A stretch of DNA of 64,000 nucleotides from Pseudomaricurvus alcaniphilus. Its GTDB lineage: Bacteria; Pseudomonadota; Gammaproteobacteria; Pseudomonadales; Cellvibrionaceae. The stretch spans positions 1-64,000 of the forward strand of contig NZ_JAAOIX010000002.1 in the NCBI RefSeq assembly GCF_011440395.1, read 5' to 3'. A program made the translations under genes and the position numbers. Below are positions 39,164 to 46,440 of this stretch, in pieces (the first letter of the stretch is position 1; the number at the start of each line of letters is the position of its first letter). A model generated the notes under the pieces. It worked only from the letters and a program-made list of their open reading frames with translations. It did not search any database and had not been told where the DNA came from.

Positions 39164-40965
39164 CTGCCACGCATCGACCCGCCAGTCCGGGTGCCACCCT
39201 TCAGGTGGGCTCAGCCGGCCCTCAGGGCCTGATCACGGACCATATCGACCTTTGGACCTCTGCCATCAAAACCAGGTCCACCACCGGTCGAGGCAGCAGC
39301 AACAAGCGCGAACTCTATGGCATCAAAAAGCTGCGCGAGCTGATACTGGAACTGGCGGTGCGCGGCAAGCTGGTGCCGCAGGATCCCAGTGACGAACCTG
39401 CTAGCGTGCTGTTGGAGCAGATTGGTGCCAAAAAGGCGGCACTAATTAAACAGGGTAAGATTAAGAAGCAAAAGCCGTTGCCGCCAGTTAGTCGTGAAGA
39501 AAAGCCATTTGATTTGCCAGAAGGGTGGGAGTGGATAAAGCTTGGTGAAATAGTCGAAATGCACAATGGGAGAGCCTTCAAATCCACGGAGTGGGGGGAC
39601 GAAGGGTTACCGATCGTTAGAATCCAAAACCTTAATAATGAGCTAGCCGAATTTAATTATTTTGCTGGTGAGTTGGCTGAAAAAAACCGCATAGACAATG
39701 GATCATTTTTAATTAGCTGGTCGGGTACTCCAGGGACATCTTTTGGCGCATTCATATGGAATCGTGGCCCCGCAGCATTAAATCAACACATTAATAACTG
39801 CATATTTCATTCGGACGAAATTTATTTGGAGTTTATGCAGCTAGCGGTAAGCGGTTGCATGAACCATTTTATTTCAATGGCTCAGGGAGCTGTCGGGCTT
39901 AAACATGTAACTAAGGGCACTCTAAATAACGCCGTCATTGCCTTCCCTCCATTAATTGAACAACACCGCATCGTCGCCAAAGTCGATGAACTTATGGCCC
40001 TCTGCGACCAGCTGGAGCAGCAAACCGAAACCAGCCTCGACGCCCACCAACAACTCGTCGACACCCTGCTGGCAACTTTGACAGACGCCCGCGACGCCGA
40101 AGAGCTCAACGACAACTGGACCCGGCTCGCCGCACACTTCGACACCCTGATCACCACCGACTACGCCGTCGAACAGCTCAAACAAACCATCCTCCAGCTC
40201 GCCGTCATGGGCAAACTCGTCCCCCAGGATACCAACAATGAGCCGGCCAGCAAGCTGCTAGAACGCATTGCGGCTGAAAAAGCGCAGTTGGTTAAGCAGG
40301 GTAAGATTAAAAAGCAAAAGCCGTTGCCGCCGATTGGGGAAGAAGAAAAGCCGTTTAAGCTAATGATTGGGTGGGAGTGGGCGCGGCTAGGTGAAATTTC
40401 CAGATTAATGTCAGGAAAAGGCTTTAAAAAATCAGAGTATAGCGAATCTGGCGCAAAGTTATTTCAAATTGCAAATGTCAGCATTGGTTACACAAAGTGG
40501 GATGTCAGAAATTATATGCCTCTCAGTTACTTAGACGAGTATCCTGAGCTTGAGCTATCACCTGGAGATGTACTTATCGCTCTAAATAGACCACTGCTGA
40601 ACAAAAGAATGAAAGTATGCATTCTTACTGACGACGATATGCCTTCAATACTTTACCAGCGCGTAGGCAAGTTTGATTTCTACAAAAAAACACTGAATAC
40701 AAAATACTTTTTTTACTTTATGCAGAGCGCTCTCTTTATTGAACACCTCAATGAAAATCTTCAAGGTTCCGATCAGCCGTTTATAAACCAATCTCAATTG
40801 GTTAACTTTATTTTCCCCTGCCCACCCTTGATTGAACAAAACCGCATCGTCAGTATGGTCGATGAACTCATGGCCTTGTGCGACAAACTCAAAGCCTGCC
40901 TAAGTGACGCCCAAGCAGTCCAACTGCAACTAACCAATGCCCTTGCCGATCAAGCCATTATGTAA
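39160..40965 (+). CDS. hsdS: Type I restriction enzyme, S (specificity) subunit
   Basis: Selects the bipartite DNA target, 601 residues. Two target recognition domains (about 110-270 and 400-555) are each preceded by a copy of the same conserved block with LELAVRGKLVPQD or LQLAVMGKLVPQD and KQGKIKKQKPLPP, and followed by coiled coils with RIVAKVDELMALCDQL or RIVSMVDELMALCDKL. Both TRDs are more AT-rich than the conserved blocks, as is usual for swapped domains. It is somewhat longer than typical because of a 45-residue N-terminal extension. Confidence 0.95.
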   Translation: MTATHRPASPGATLQVGSAGPQGLITDHIDLWTSAIKTRSTTGRGSSNKRELYGIKKLRELILELAVRGKLVPQDPSDEPASVLLEQIGAKKAALIKQGKIKKQKPLPPVSREEKPFDLPEGWEWIKLGEIVEMHNGRAFKSTEWGDEGLPIVRIQNLNNELAEFNYFAGELAEKNRIDNGSFLISWSGTPGTSFGAFIWNRGPAALNQHINNCIFHSDEIYLEFMQLAVSGCMNHFISMAQGAVGLKHVTKGTLNNAVIAFPPLIEQHRIVAKVDELMALCDQLEQQTETSLDAHQQLVDTLLATLTDARDAEELNDNWTRLAAHFDTLITTDYAVEQLKQTILQLAVMGKLVPQDTNNEPASKLLERIAAEKAQLVKQGKIKKQKPLPPIGEEEKPFKLMIGWEWARLGEISRLMSGKGFKKSEYSESGAKLFQIANVSIGYTKWDVRNYMPLSYLDEYPELELSPGDVLIALNRPLLNKRMKVCILTDDDMPSILYQRVGKFDFYKKTLNTKYFFYFMQSALFIEHLNENLQGSDQPFINQSQLVNFIFPCPPLIEQNRIVSMVDELMALCDKLKACLSDAQAVQLQLTNALADQAIM

Positions 40966-40968
40966 AGG

Positions 40969-41103
40969 ATGACAACATGGCATATAACCATCCGCGAAAA
41001 TCGTTCGACCGACGCCCAAACCACCCTGTTCCAACTCGCAGATACGGTGGTAGAGCAGGCACTGGACTCGACACACAAATATTACCAAAATGGTAACTTG
41101 TGA
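40969..41103 (+). CDS. Possible small protein (44 aa) coupled to hsdS
   Basis: A short open frame, MTTWHITIRENRSTDAQTT to NGNL, that starts 3 bp after the hsdS stop with AAAGG upstream. Amino-acid composition looks protein-like (FQLADTVVEQALDSTHKYYQ is a plausible helix). It may be real or the remnant of a deleted gene. Its end overlaps the first operator palindrome of the HigB module. Confidence 0.35.
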   Translation: MTTWHITIRENRSTDAQTTLFQLADTVVEQALDSTHKYYQNGNL

Positions 41104-41157
41104 ACTTCCTGTGAATAACATGTTTACCATATTGGTAATATTGGGTAGAATACTACC
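41090..41157 (+). promoter_or_regulatory. Operator/promoter region of the HigB module
   Basis: Three related palindromes precede the toxin gene: TACCA-AAA-TGGTA at 41092, TTACCA-TAT-TGGTAA at 41131 and GGTAG-AATA-CTACC at 41144. They share the half-site TACCA. This is typical of an autoregulated toxin-antitoxin promoter bound by the antitoxin HTH. Confidence 0.65.
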
Positions 41158-41169
41158 AAAGGCAATTTG

Positions 41170-41454
41170 ATGAAGGTCGTAGCGAGTAACTTGCTAAGCG
41201 AGTTTGCCAATAAGCATGCCAATGCAAAGAAAGCCCTGTCGTGCTGGCTGCAGGAGGCCAAAAGAGCGAATTGGACAACACCTCAGGATATCAAGAACCA
41301 CTACCGCAGTGCCGATTTTCTGTCCGGCAACCGGGTCATTTTTAATATTAAAGGCAATAACTATCGCCTGGTGGTCAAGGTTCGCTACCAGAACGGCATT
41401 GTTCGTATCGAATGGGTGGGCACCCACGCTGAATACGACAAGCAGCGGTTTTAG
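41170..41454 (+). CDS. higB: HigB-type mRNA interferase toxin
   Basis: A 94-residue RelE/HigB-superfamily toxin that would cut mRNA on the ribosome. Diagnostic stretches are the N-terminal helix pair (LLSEFANKHANAKKALSCWL), the WTTPQDIKNHYRSADFL segment and the C-terminal strand motif YRLVVKVRYQNGIVRIEWVGTHAEYDK. The ATG at 41170 is used; the adjacent upstream TTG is unlikely. The toxin comes first, followed 8 bp later by its antitoxin, which is the order of higBA modules. Confidence 0.92.
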   Translation: MKVVASNLLSEFANKHANAKKALSCWLQEAKRANWTTPQDIKNHYRSADFLSGNRVIFNIKGNNYRLVVKVRYQNGIVRIEWVGTHAEYDKQRF

Positions 41455-41462
41455 GGGGAAAT

Positions 41463-42686
41463 ATGCATTTGAAAGTCATCAAAAGTGAGCAGGATCACAA
41501 TCAGGCTTTGGCACGCCTAGACACCTTGATGGACATGGACCCTGCCGAAGGCACAGCCGAAAATGATGAGCTGGAGGTTCTGGCGCTGCTGCTCCAAAGC
41601 TACGAAGAGCAGCACTTCCCCATGGATATACCGTCACCAGTGGATGCCATTGTATTTCGTATGGAGCAGCAGGGCCTGAAAAATAAAGACCTGATCCCCT
41701 ATATAGGCTCTGCCCCCAAGGTCTCAAACGTTCTAAATGGCAAGCGCTCGCTGAGCCTGGCTATGATCCGCCGTCTCAGCAAGGGGCTGGGCATCCCTGC
41801 CGAAGTATTGATCCAGGACTCAACCAAGCAGGAACAGTTTGATCAAGATACCGACTGGCAGGCATTCCCACTGGCGGAAATGCGTAAACGCGGCTACTTT
41901 GCCGATTTTAAGGGCACACTGCATGAACTAAAAGAGTACGCCGCAGAGATTGTCGGTTGCTTTTTGAGGGAGGCCAATCTGGAGACAAGCCCTCAACCCA
42001 TCATGATGCGCACAACCGCGCACCTGCGCACGAACGACAAGGAAGTGGACCCATTCGCCATGCTTGCCTGGCAGGCTCGCATTTTGCACCTAGCGCGCAG
42101 CCAAAAGCGGCTGCCGGATTATGTTAGCGGTACAGTTTGCCAGTCGTGGATGCGTGACCTGGCCAAGATCTCATGGTCACAACAAGGGCCGGCTTTGGCC
42201 GTGGAATATCTGAACCGATATGGCATTTATGTCGTGTTTGAACCTCATTTACCCAAAACCTATTTAGACGGAGCGGTCTGCCTTGCTGAGACGAAACACC
42301 CAGTTGTGGCGCTTACGCTTCGCCACGATCGACTGGATAATTTCTGGTTTTCTCTGATGCACGAGCTGGCACATATCGCCCTACATTTTGATGGTTCAGA
42401 AAGCTGGTACCTGGATGACCTGGATGCGGAATCAAGTGACCCAAGAGAAAGCGAGGCTGACGCTCTGGCGCAAGAGGCCCTGATTCCGTCAGCCGCCACT
42501 CCCAACGGGCTGCCCACGGATGCAGCAGGCGTGGAAGCTCTGGCGCGCTCATTGAGTATATCCCCCTGCATTGTCGCCGGACGAGCAAGGCGACAAGAAG
42601 AAAACTATCAACTGTTCGGCACGTCTTTCCGCAGTGAGAAACAGGTAAGTAAAATCCTGCAGACTGCAGGGCATATTTGCTCATAA
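41463..42686 (+). CDS. HTH antitoxin fused to ImmA/IrrE metallopeptidase
   Basis: A 407-residue protein with a HigA-like XRE helix-turn-helix at about 60-115 (LKNKDLIPYIGSAPKVSNVL, GKRSLSLAMIRRLSKGLGI) and a C-terminal ImmA/IrrE protease domain with the zinc motif HELAH at 300-304 and a downstream ESEAD near 330. Ordinary HigA antitoxins are about 100-130 residues. The HTH should bind the operator palindromes upstream of higB. The protease part suggests regulated cleavage, perhaps in response to damage or phage, which is an inference from the ImmA family. Confidence 0.9.
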   Translation: MHLKVIKSEQDHNQALARLDTLMDMDPAEGTAENDELEVLALLLQSYEEQHFPMDIPSPVDAIVFRMEQQGLKNKDLIPYIGSAPKVSNVLNGKRSLSLAMIRRLSKGLGIPAEVLIQDSTKQEQFDQDTDWQAFPLAEMRKRGYFADFKGTLHELKEYAAEIVGCFLREANLETSPQPIMMRTTAHLRTNDKEVDPFAMLAWQARILHLARSQKRLPDYVSGTVCQSWMRDLAKISWSQQGPALAVEYLNRYGIYVVFEPHLPKTYLDGAVCLAETKHPVVALTLRHDRLDNFWFSLMHELAHIALHFDGSESWYLDDLDAESSDPRESEADALAQEALIPSAATPNGLPTDAAGVEALARSLSISPCIVAGRARRQEENYQLFGTSFRSEKQVSKILQTAGHICS

Positions 42687-42740
42687 CAGCTTTGTTTTAT
42701 TTCTTATGCTGTAAAAGGGAGTAACGTCGCCACCCCTGGG

Positions 42741-42766
42741 AAGCCAATGACATTTGGCTTTATTTA
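42741..42766 (+). terminator. Probable terminator of the higB operon
   Basis: A 6-bp stem AGCCAA/TTGGCT with a 6-nt loop followed by TTATTTA. It lies 55 bp beyond the antitoxin stop. The stem is short, so confidence is moderate. Confidence 0.5.
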
Positions 42767-42914
42767 GCTGAATAATTACCCATTATCGACAAACATAAAT
42801 TGCCTTTGGGAGCTATTGAGGACTGGGAAACCTGATGATAATAACCGGAGAGCGAAACACCAGAAATATAGAACATAATAAGTTTTGGAGATTAACACTG
42901 TCAGGGAGCGGTAT

Positions 42915-44027
42915 ATGTGTCGATTCGTTATCATTATAAACATATTAGTGATTGCACTTTCAGGCTGCGCAGGAGCTCCGGTTGGATGGGGCGGATCACA
43001 CAGTATTGACACCAAATCTAGCAACTCGATCACGATCAGCTACGACGGATTACTAGAGTCTTTTGAGGATGTACAAAATCTAGCAAAGAATCATTGCGCC
43101 GAGTACGGAAAACACGCTATCGCCGACTCGGTACACAAAGACAAGGATACCTGGGGAATAGTTAAGACTTTTACATTTTTATGCGTTGACTCAACCAGCA
43201 CTCAAAATAAAACACGTGAAGCATGGTATTCACACCCTAATTCTCTTAGCTTTTCTAAGGTTAAACGTCTAGAAATATACTCTGAACCCTCTGGCGCGAA
43301 AATATATACAAAATCAACAGAGGGAGATAAATATTTATGCGCCTCTCCCTGTTACGTAGAATTTGAAGATTTCCAGTTCGATAACAGGCCTGAGATAATT
43401 ACTGTAATTGGCGCAAAATGGAAAAGTGGGGTTTTCTTGTGGCAGTCTTTGAATATAGTACGGGGAGCTAATGAGCACTATACATTCAAAAGGCCCAACA
43501 TTGGCCCAAATTCAGATCTGGCAAAAGATATAGCTTTTTCTAAAAAATCTACCCGCAGTAAAGAAACAGGATCGACAAGTAATAGTGACATAACGGCTGC
43601 CGTGCTCATCGGAGCTTACTTTTGGGCAGCACACATGGGCTATTTTAATCCCGCCCCTGCACCTCTTATTGAGGAAAATGCACGCAACCCACCCGACCCC
43701 ATCATTAAGAAAGGAAGAACTGACGTATTACTACAAACTGAGAGTGGCGCCACTAAAAAAAATAGCCACGAAGTTTATGCAAATGACACCAGCAAAGAAT
43801 GCAGTTCAGACTATTCCTGTAGAAGCCATAGTGAAAAGTGCGTAAAGAGACCATTCAGTACTAGCGGCGTATGTATGCAAAACGTAAATAAATACGGCAC
43901 AAAGATTTATAGTCGCCCTCAGCCATCTAGCATTCGCATTGAGACCAAAGGGGCTTGTAGGTTCAACTCTGATTGCCCGCTGGGCTTTGAATGCGATACT
44001 TATTATAAAGTCTGTCTAAAAAGGTGA
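42915..44027 (+). CDS. Cys-rich lipoprotein with PEGA-like domain, unknown function
   Basis: A 370-residue predicted lipoprotein: a membrane-helix signal and lipobox LSGC with Cys18. Residues about 115-185 look like a PEGA-type beta domain (RLEIYSEPSGAKIYTKST and CASPCYVEF). The C-terminal 90 residues hold two cysteine-rich repeats with spacing of the type CxxDxxC...C...C (CSSDYSCRSHSEKC and CRFNSDCPLGFECDTYYKVC). A hydrophobic segment ITAAVLIGAYFWAAHMGY lies near 225. I chose the ATG at 42915, preceded by GGGAG. It is AT-rich island cargo; the role is unknown. Confidence 0.75.
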   Translation: MCRFVIIINILVIALSGCAGAPVGWGGSHSIDTKSSNSITISYDGLLESFEDVQNLAKNHCAEYGKHAIADSVHKDKDTWGIVKTFTFLCVDSTSTQNKTREAWYSHPNSLSFSKVKRLEIYSEPSGAKIYTKSTEGDKYLCASPCYVEFEDFQFDNRPEIITVIGAKWKSGVFLWQSLNIVRGANEHYTFKRPNIGPNSDLAKDIAFSKKSTRSKETGSTSNSDITAAVLIGAYFWAAHMGYFNPAPAPLIEENARNPPDPIIKKGRTDVLLQTESGATKKNSHEVYANDTSKECSSDYSCRSHSEKCVKRPFSTSGVCMQNVNKYGTKIYSRPQPSSIRIETKGACRFNSDCPLGFECDTYYKVCLKR

Positions 44028-44029
44028 AG

Positions 44030-44545
44030 ATGAATCCTCTTGAACTGACAAAGGAAATTGCCAACTTCATCATTGCTGGCAAGAAGGCCAGATCGGAGAA
44101 GGCCGGTGAATATTTGCAAGCGGTATGTTCAGCCTGCCGCGAACTCACGGAAACGGAGAATGTTGACAGCGATTTGGCTACTCTAGCCCACGAACGGCTG
44201 AAACGCATCTACAACGATGCATCCAAGTCGTTTCCCAACGACTACGACGCTTATGGAAGTTTCGTCCTCTTTAACGCGTTGTCCTCGGCGCGGGTGTACT
44301 ACTGGATTCGAAGGTGGGAATCTGCATCTGATGCCAACTTGGAACTAGCAGCTGCCGCTTGTTTCAGGGAAGATCTTTACGAGAGCTCATCACCCGACAC
44401 CCTGGCGGCAGAAGTTCAACGCTTTCTCGGCGGCCAGTCGGCCGATGCCAAACGCTATCGTGAGACCCTAAAAGTAATCAAGCGGCACTGCCTTGGCGAT
44501 ATCGGCCAACTTGAGAGCTTCATTCTTGAGTTCAACGCCAGATAA
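44030..44545 (+). CDS. Island protein of unknown function (171 aa)
   Basis: A helical, cytoplasmic-looking protein. It starts MNPLELTKEIANFIIAGKKA, has AAGG upstream and begins 2 bp after the lipoprotein stop, so the two are coupled. Composition is Ala/Glu/Arg-rich and less AT-biased than the lipoprotein. I recognise no family; a Cys pair CSACRE near 31-36 is the only visible motif. It is the last gene before attR. Confidence 0.7.
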   Translation: MNPLELTKEIANFIIAGKKARSEKAGEYLQAVCSACRELTETENVDSDLATLAHERLKRIYNDASKSFPNDYDAYGSFVLFNALSSARVYYWIRRWESASDANLELAAAACFREDLYESSSPDTLAAEVQRFLGGQSADAKRYRETLKVIKRHCLGDIGQLESFILEFNAR

Positions 44546-44816
44546 CACAGATTAGGAAAAGCCAGCGAGAAAGCTTGCAAAGGATTGAACTATATCAGGT
44601 AGCCGAGCACTCTGACCAAAGCCCCCCACAACACCCTGCTTACTGACCAGCATAGGCGCACAAACGGAGGGTTACATCCGACAGGGGCGGGCGAAACAAG
44701 TCCTAATCTGCCAGCTTTCGAGGTAGTATGACTTTAGCTTTTAGCACCCCATTTAGCCCCCCTTACAGTAAATAAAAAGATATATGTTTATATTTATCAA
44801 CAACTTAGTCATTAAA

Positions 44817-44841
44817 TTCAAATCCCCCCGGCTCCACCAAA
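44817..44841 (+). other. attR: 25-bp repeat of ssrA 3' end
   Basis: Identical to 29963-29987. It carries the T arm and acceptor end of tmRNA but no upstream tmRNA sequence, so it is the right end of the island rather than a second gene. The 270 bp before it (44546-44816) have no gene but contain the motifs TAGCACCCC and TAGCCCCCC, which match the integrase side. Confidence 0.93.
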
Positions 44842-44871
44842 TACCCATCTAAGAAAATCCAGAACCATCCT

Positions 44872-44898
44872 AAAAGCCCCGCACTGCGGGGCTTTTTT
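44872..44898 (+). terminator. Displaced original ssrA terminator
   Basis: An 11-bp perfect stem AAAAGCCCCGC/GCGGGGCTTTT with a 3-nt loop followed by TTTTTT. It lies 31 bp past the attR copy of the tmRNA CCA, the expected place for the terminator of uninterrupted ssrA. The strength and position suggest it served ssrA before integration. Confidence 0.85.
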
Positions 44899-44902
44899 CG
44901 CG

Positions 44903-45199
44903 AAAAGGGGACGGATTATTTTTTTAACCAACTTATCCTGCATTTCCTGCACTCCTCGACCGGAACCTTATTTAGGTACCGCTTTACACCGAACAATTGC
45001 CATACACACCCACGCCAGCTCTATAGCTTCATAAATCAGATCTCCAGGTTATTACGCTGCGGCGACAAGCGAGAGGTCATAGCCACCAAGCAGTTGAGCA
45101 CCCACCTCTGCAATCGCCACCTGCCGTTAAGCCCTCATACCGCCCCCTTCAATCTGGCAGATCAAAGCTGATCAGAATTTAATCCCTCCGTCCCTTTTT
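44903..45199. repeat. Inverted pair of REP-like GGGGACGGATT elements
   Basis: AAAAGGGGACGGATTATT at 44903 faces AATCCCTCCGTCCCTTTTT at 45181 in opposite orientation. Motifs of this kind flank REP-associated (Y1-type, RAYT) transposase genes in many gammaproteobacteria. The 260 bp between them show no transposase frame, so this may be a decayed or non-autonomous copy. Together with attR and the terminator this accounts for most of the gene-free stretch 44546-45322. Confidence 0.45.
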
Positions 45200-45273
45200 A
45201 ACACTCCGCCCCACTTTACCTTTTACCGCTTTTACAGGCATCGACCGTGGTCTAACTGCTGGAAAAGCTAAGC

Positions 45274-45310
45274 TTCATGATTTATCATGAAATATCAAGA
45301 CAAATCATGA
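45274..45310 (+). promoter_or_regulatory. Operator of the RHH/Doc toxin-antitoxin pair
   Basis: A perfect inverted repeat TTCATGA-TTTA-TCATGAA at 45274-45291, with a further TCATGA half-site at 45305. It lies directly upstream of the antitoxin start, as expected for an antitoxin-bound autoregulatory operator. Confidence 0.65.
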
Positions 45311-45322
45311 TGGAGCTTGACC

Positions 45323-45553
45323 ATGTCTACTACTGCCCGTGAAAAGTTTTCCTCCCAAGCCGCCCCAGAGGTGTTGGCCGCACTGCGTCAAATTGCAGAA
45401 AGCCAGGGCCGGCAGTTTCAGGCGGTACTGGATGAAGCCTTGCGTGACTATATCGATCGCCAGCAAAAAGAGCGGCCACGTCGCCATGTAATGGGGGCCT
45501 TTGCCTCAAGCCTGGATGAATTCGACAACTTGTACCGTGAACTGGCGAAGTAG
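45323..45553 (+). CDS. Antitoxin, ribbon-helix-helix type
   Basis: A 76-residue protein. The segment 8-50 (KFSSQAAPEVLAALRQIAES to ALRDYIDRQQ) has the strand-helix-helix pattern of RHH antitoxins; it is not a typical Phd fold. The ATG at 45323 has GGAG at 7-bp spacing. It is followed 3 bp later by a Doc-type toxin. The pair lies outside the island boundary but next to it. Confidence 0.75.
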   Translation: MSTTAREKFSSQAAPEVLAALRQIAESQGRQFQAVLDEALRDYIDRQQKERPRRHVMGAFASSLDEFDNLYRELAK

Positions 45554-45556
45554 CCC

Positions 45557-45940
45557 ATGGAACGCGATTACCTGACCGTCGCCGATGTGCTCGGCATGCA
45601 CACGGTTCTAATGCAACGATACGGTGGCGCAATGGGCGTGCGTGACCCGGGGGCATTGGAAGCGGCATTGTTCCGCCCGCAAACGGGGTATTACGAAGAT
45701 ATCGTGGCCGAAGCGGCAGCATTGCTGGAAAGCCTTGCCATTAACCATCCCTTTGTCGATGGAAACAAGCGTATTGCGTTTGCGGCCGCTGATGTATTCT
45801 TGCGTATAAATGGCTGGCGTTTACAGCGTGATCCGATGCTGATACATACCGAGGTGATGCATATGTTTGAAACGGGTACGTTTGACATTGCCCATCTCGA
45901 ACCGTGGTTACGAGCGTTCGCCAGCTCCGATGAAATTTAA
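45557..45940 (+). CDS. doc: Doc-family (Fic-fold) toxin
   Basis: A 127-residue death-on-curing type toxin. The Fic motif HPFVDGNKR is complete at 64-72, within INHPFVDGNKRIAFAAADVF, and the N-terminal MERDYLTVADVLGMH is typical of Doc. Doc phosphorylates EF-Tu in the P1 system. The partner upstream looks like an RHH rather than Phd protein. Confidence 0.92.
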   Translation: MERDYLTVADVLGMHTVLMQRYGGAMGVRDPGALEAALFRPQTGYYEDIVAEAAALLESLAINHPFVDGNKRIAFAAADVFLRINGWRLQRDPMLIHTEVMHMFETGTFDIAHLEPWLRAFASSDEI

Positions 45941-45990
45941 GTTTCGCACTAGCAACCAATTATTCACCCTCGCTAATAGAGACCACTCAG

Positions 45991-46154
45991 CTCTTCAGGT
46001 TCATTCAGAACAAACTGCACTACGCGGCAACGGGTAAAACCGCCGCAGAACTGATCGCTGAACTCGCGGATCGCAATCGCCCAACATGGACCTGACCAAC
46101 TGGAGGCCGGGCCATGCGCAAAAGGCTGATATAACCGTAAACAAGAACTATCTG
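45991..46154 (+). pseudogene. Frameshifted relic of a RhuM-family gene
   Basis: Read in two frames: LFRFIQNKLHYAATGKTAAE and LIAELADRNRP in one, then after a one-base deletion near 46083 NMDLTNWRPGHAQKADITVN and KNYL in the next. RhuM-family proteins carry this block (QNKLHWAI...TAAELI, NMGLTSW, D-T-AKNYL) near the C-terminus. Both ends are truncated, so nothing functional remains. The rest of the gap 45941-46440 shows no gene; a minus-strand frame over this stretch is its shadow. Confidence 0.75.
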
Positions 46155-46440
46155 CACGGGCCGGGGCATTTTCTTTGCGGATCAAGCTGCGACAGAGTAT
46201 CCAGCTCAATTCGAGCCTCAGTGCGTCGTGCTTTTGCGAAGTGAGGCAGAACTGGCGCACCAGGTAGCTCAAGTTCTGACCACACACTGAATCCGTCCGC
46301 CATTGGCCAGGTTTTTTTATTTGAGACTCCGGGGGAGCTTCACCCCGCCCCCTTTTACAGCGATAAATCCCGCCCAGCCATTGGCTACATTACCCGCGAT
46401 AGGATTACAATCGGCGTAAACTTGGCGACCGATAACCCTA

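Larger units (their letters stand above)
29986..44841. mobile_element. 14.9-kb genomic island integrated in ssrA
   Basis: Bounded by a perfect 25-bp repeat, with a P4-type integrase next to attL. Contents in order: integrase, unknown gene, AlpA-type regulator, Rha-type regulator, two small genes, unknown, hsdR-hsdM-hsdS, HigB plus HTH-ImmA protein, lipoprotein, unknown. All genes point the same way. No structural phage genes or conjugation genes are present, so it is a satellite-like or integrative genomic island. Regulatory and cargo genes are richer in A+T than the flanking chromosome. Confidence 0.92.

Noticed and set aside
44811..44841. A possible second tRNA or tmRNA gene
   Set aside because: Only the last 25 bases of tmRNA are present with unrelated AT-rich DNA upstream, so it is attR and not a gene.
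29986..44841. Island as a complete prophage
   Set aside because: There are integrase, AlpA-, Rha- and winged-helix-type genes but no capsid, terminase, tail or lysis genes.
45973..46287. 104-residue minus-strand frame
   Set aside because: It is antisense to the RhuM relic; the plus strand gives recognisable protein motifs in two frames.
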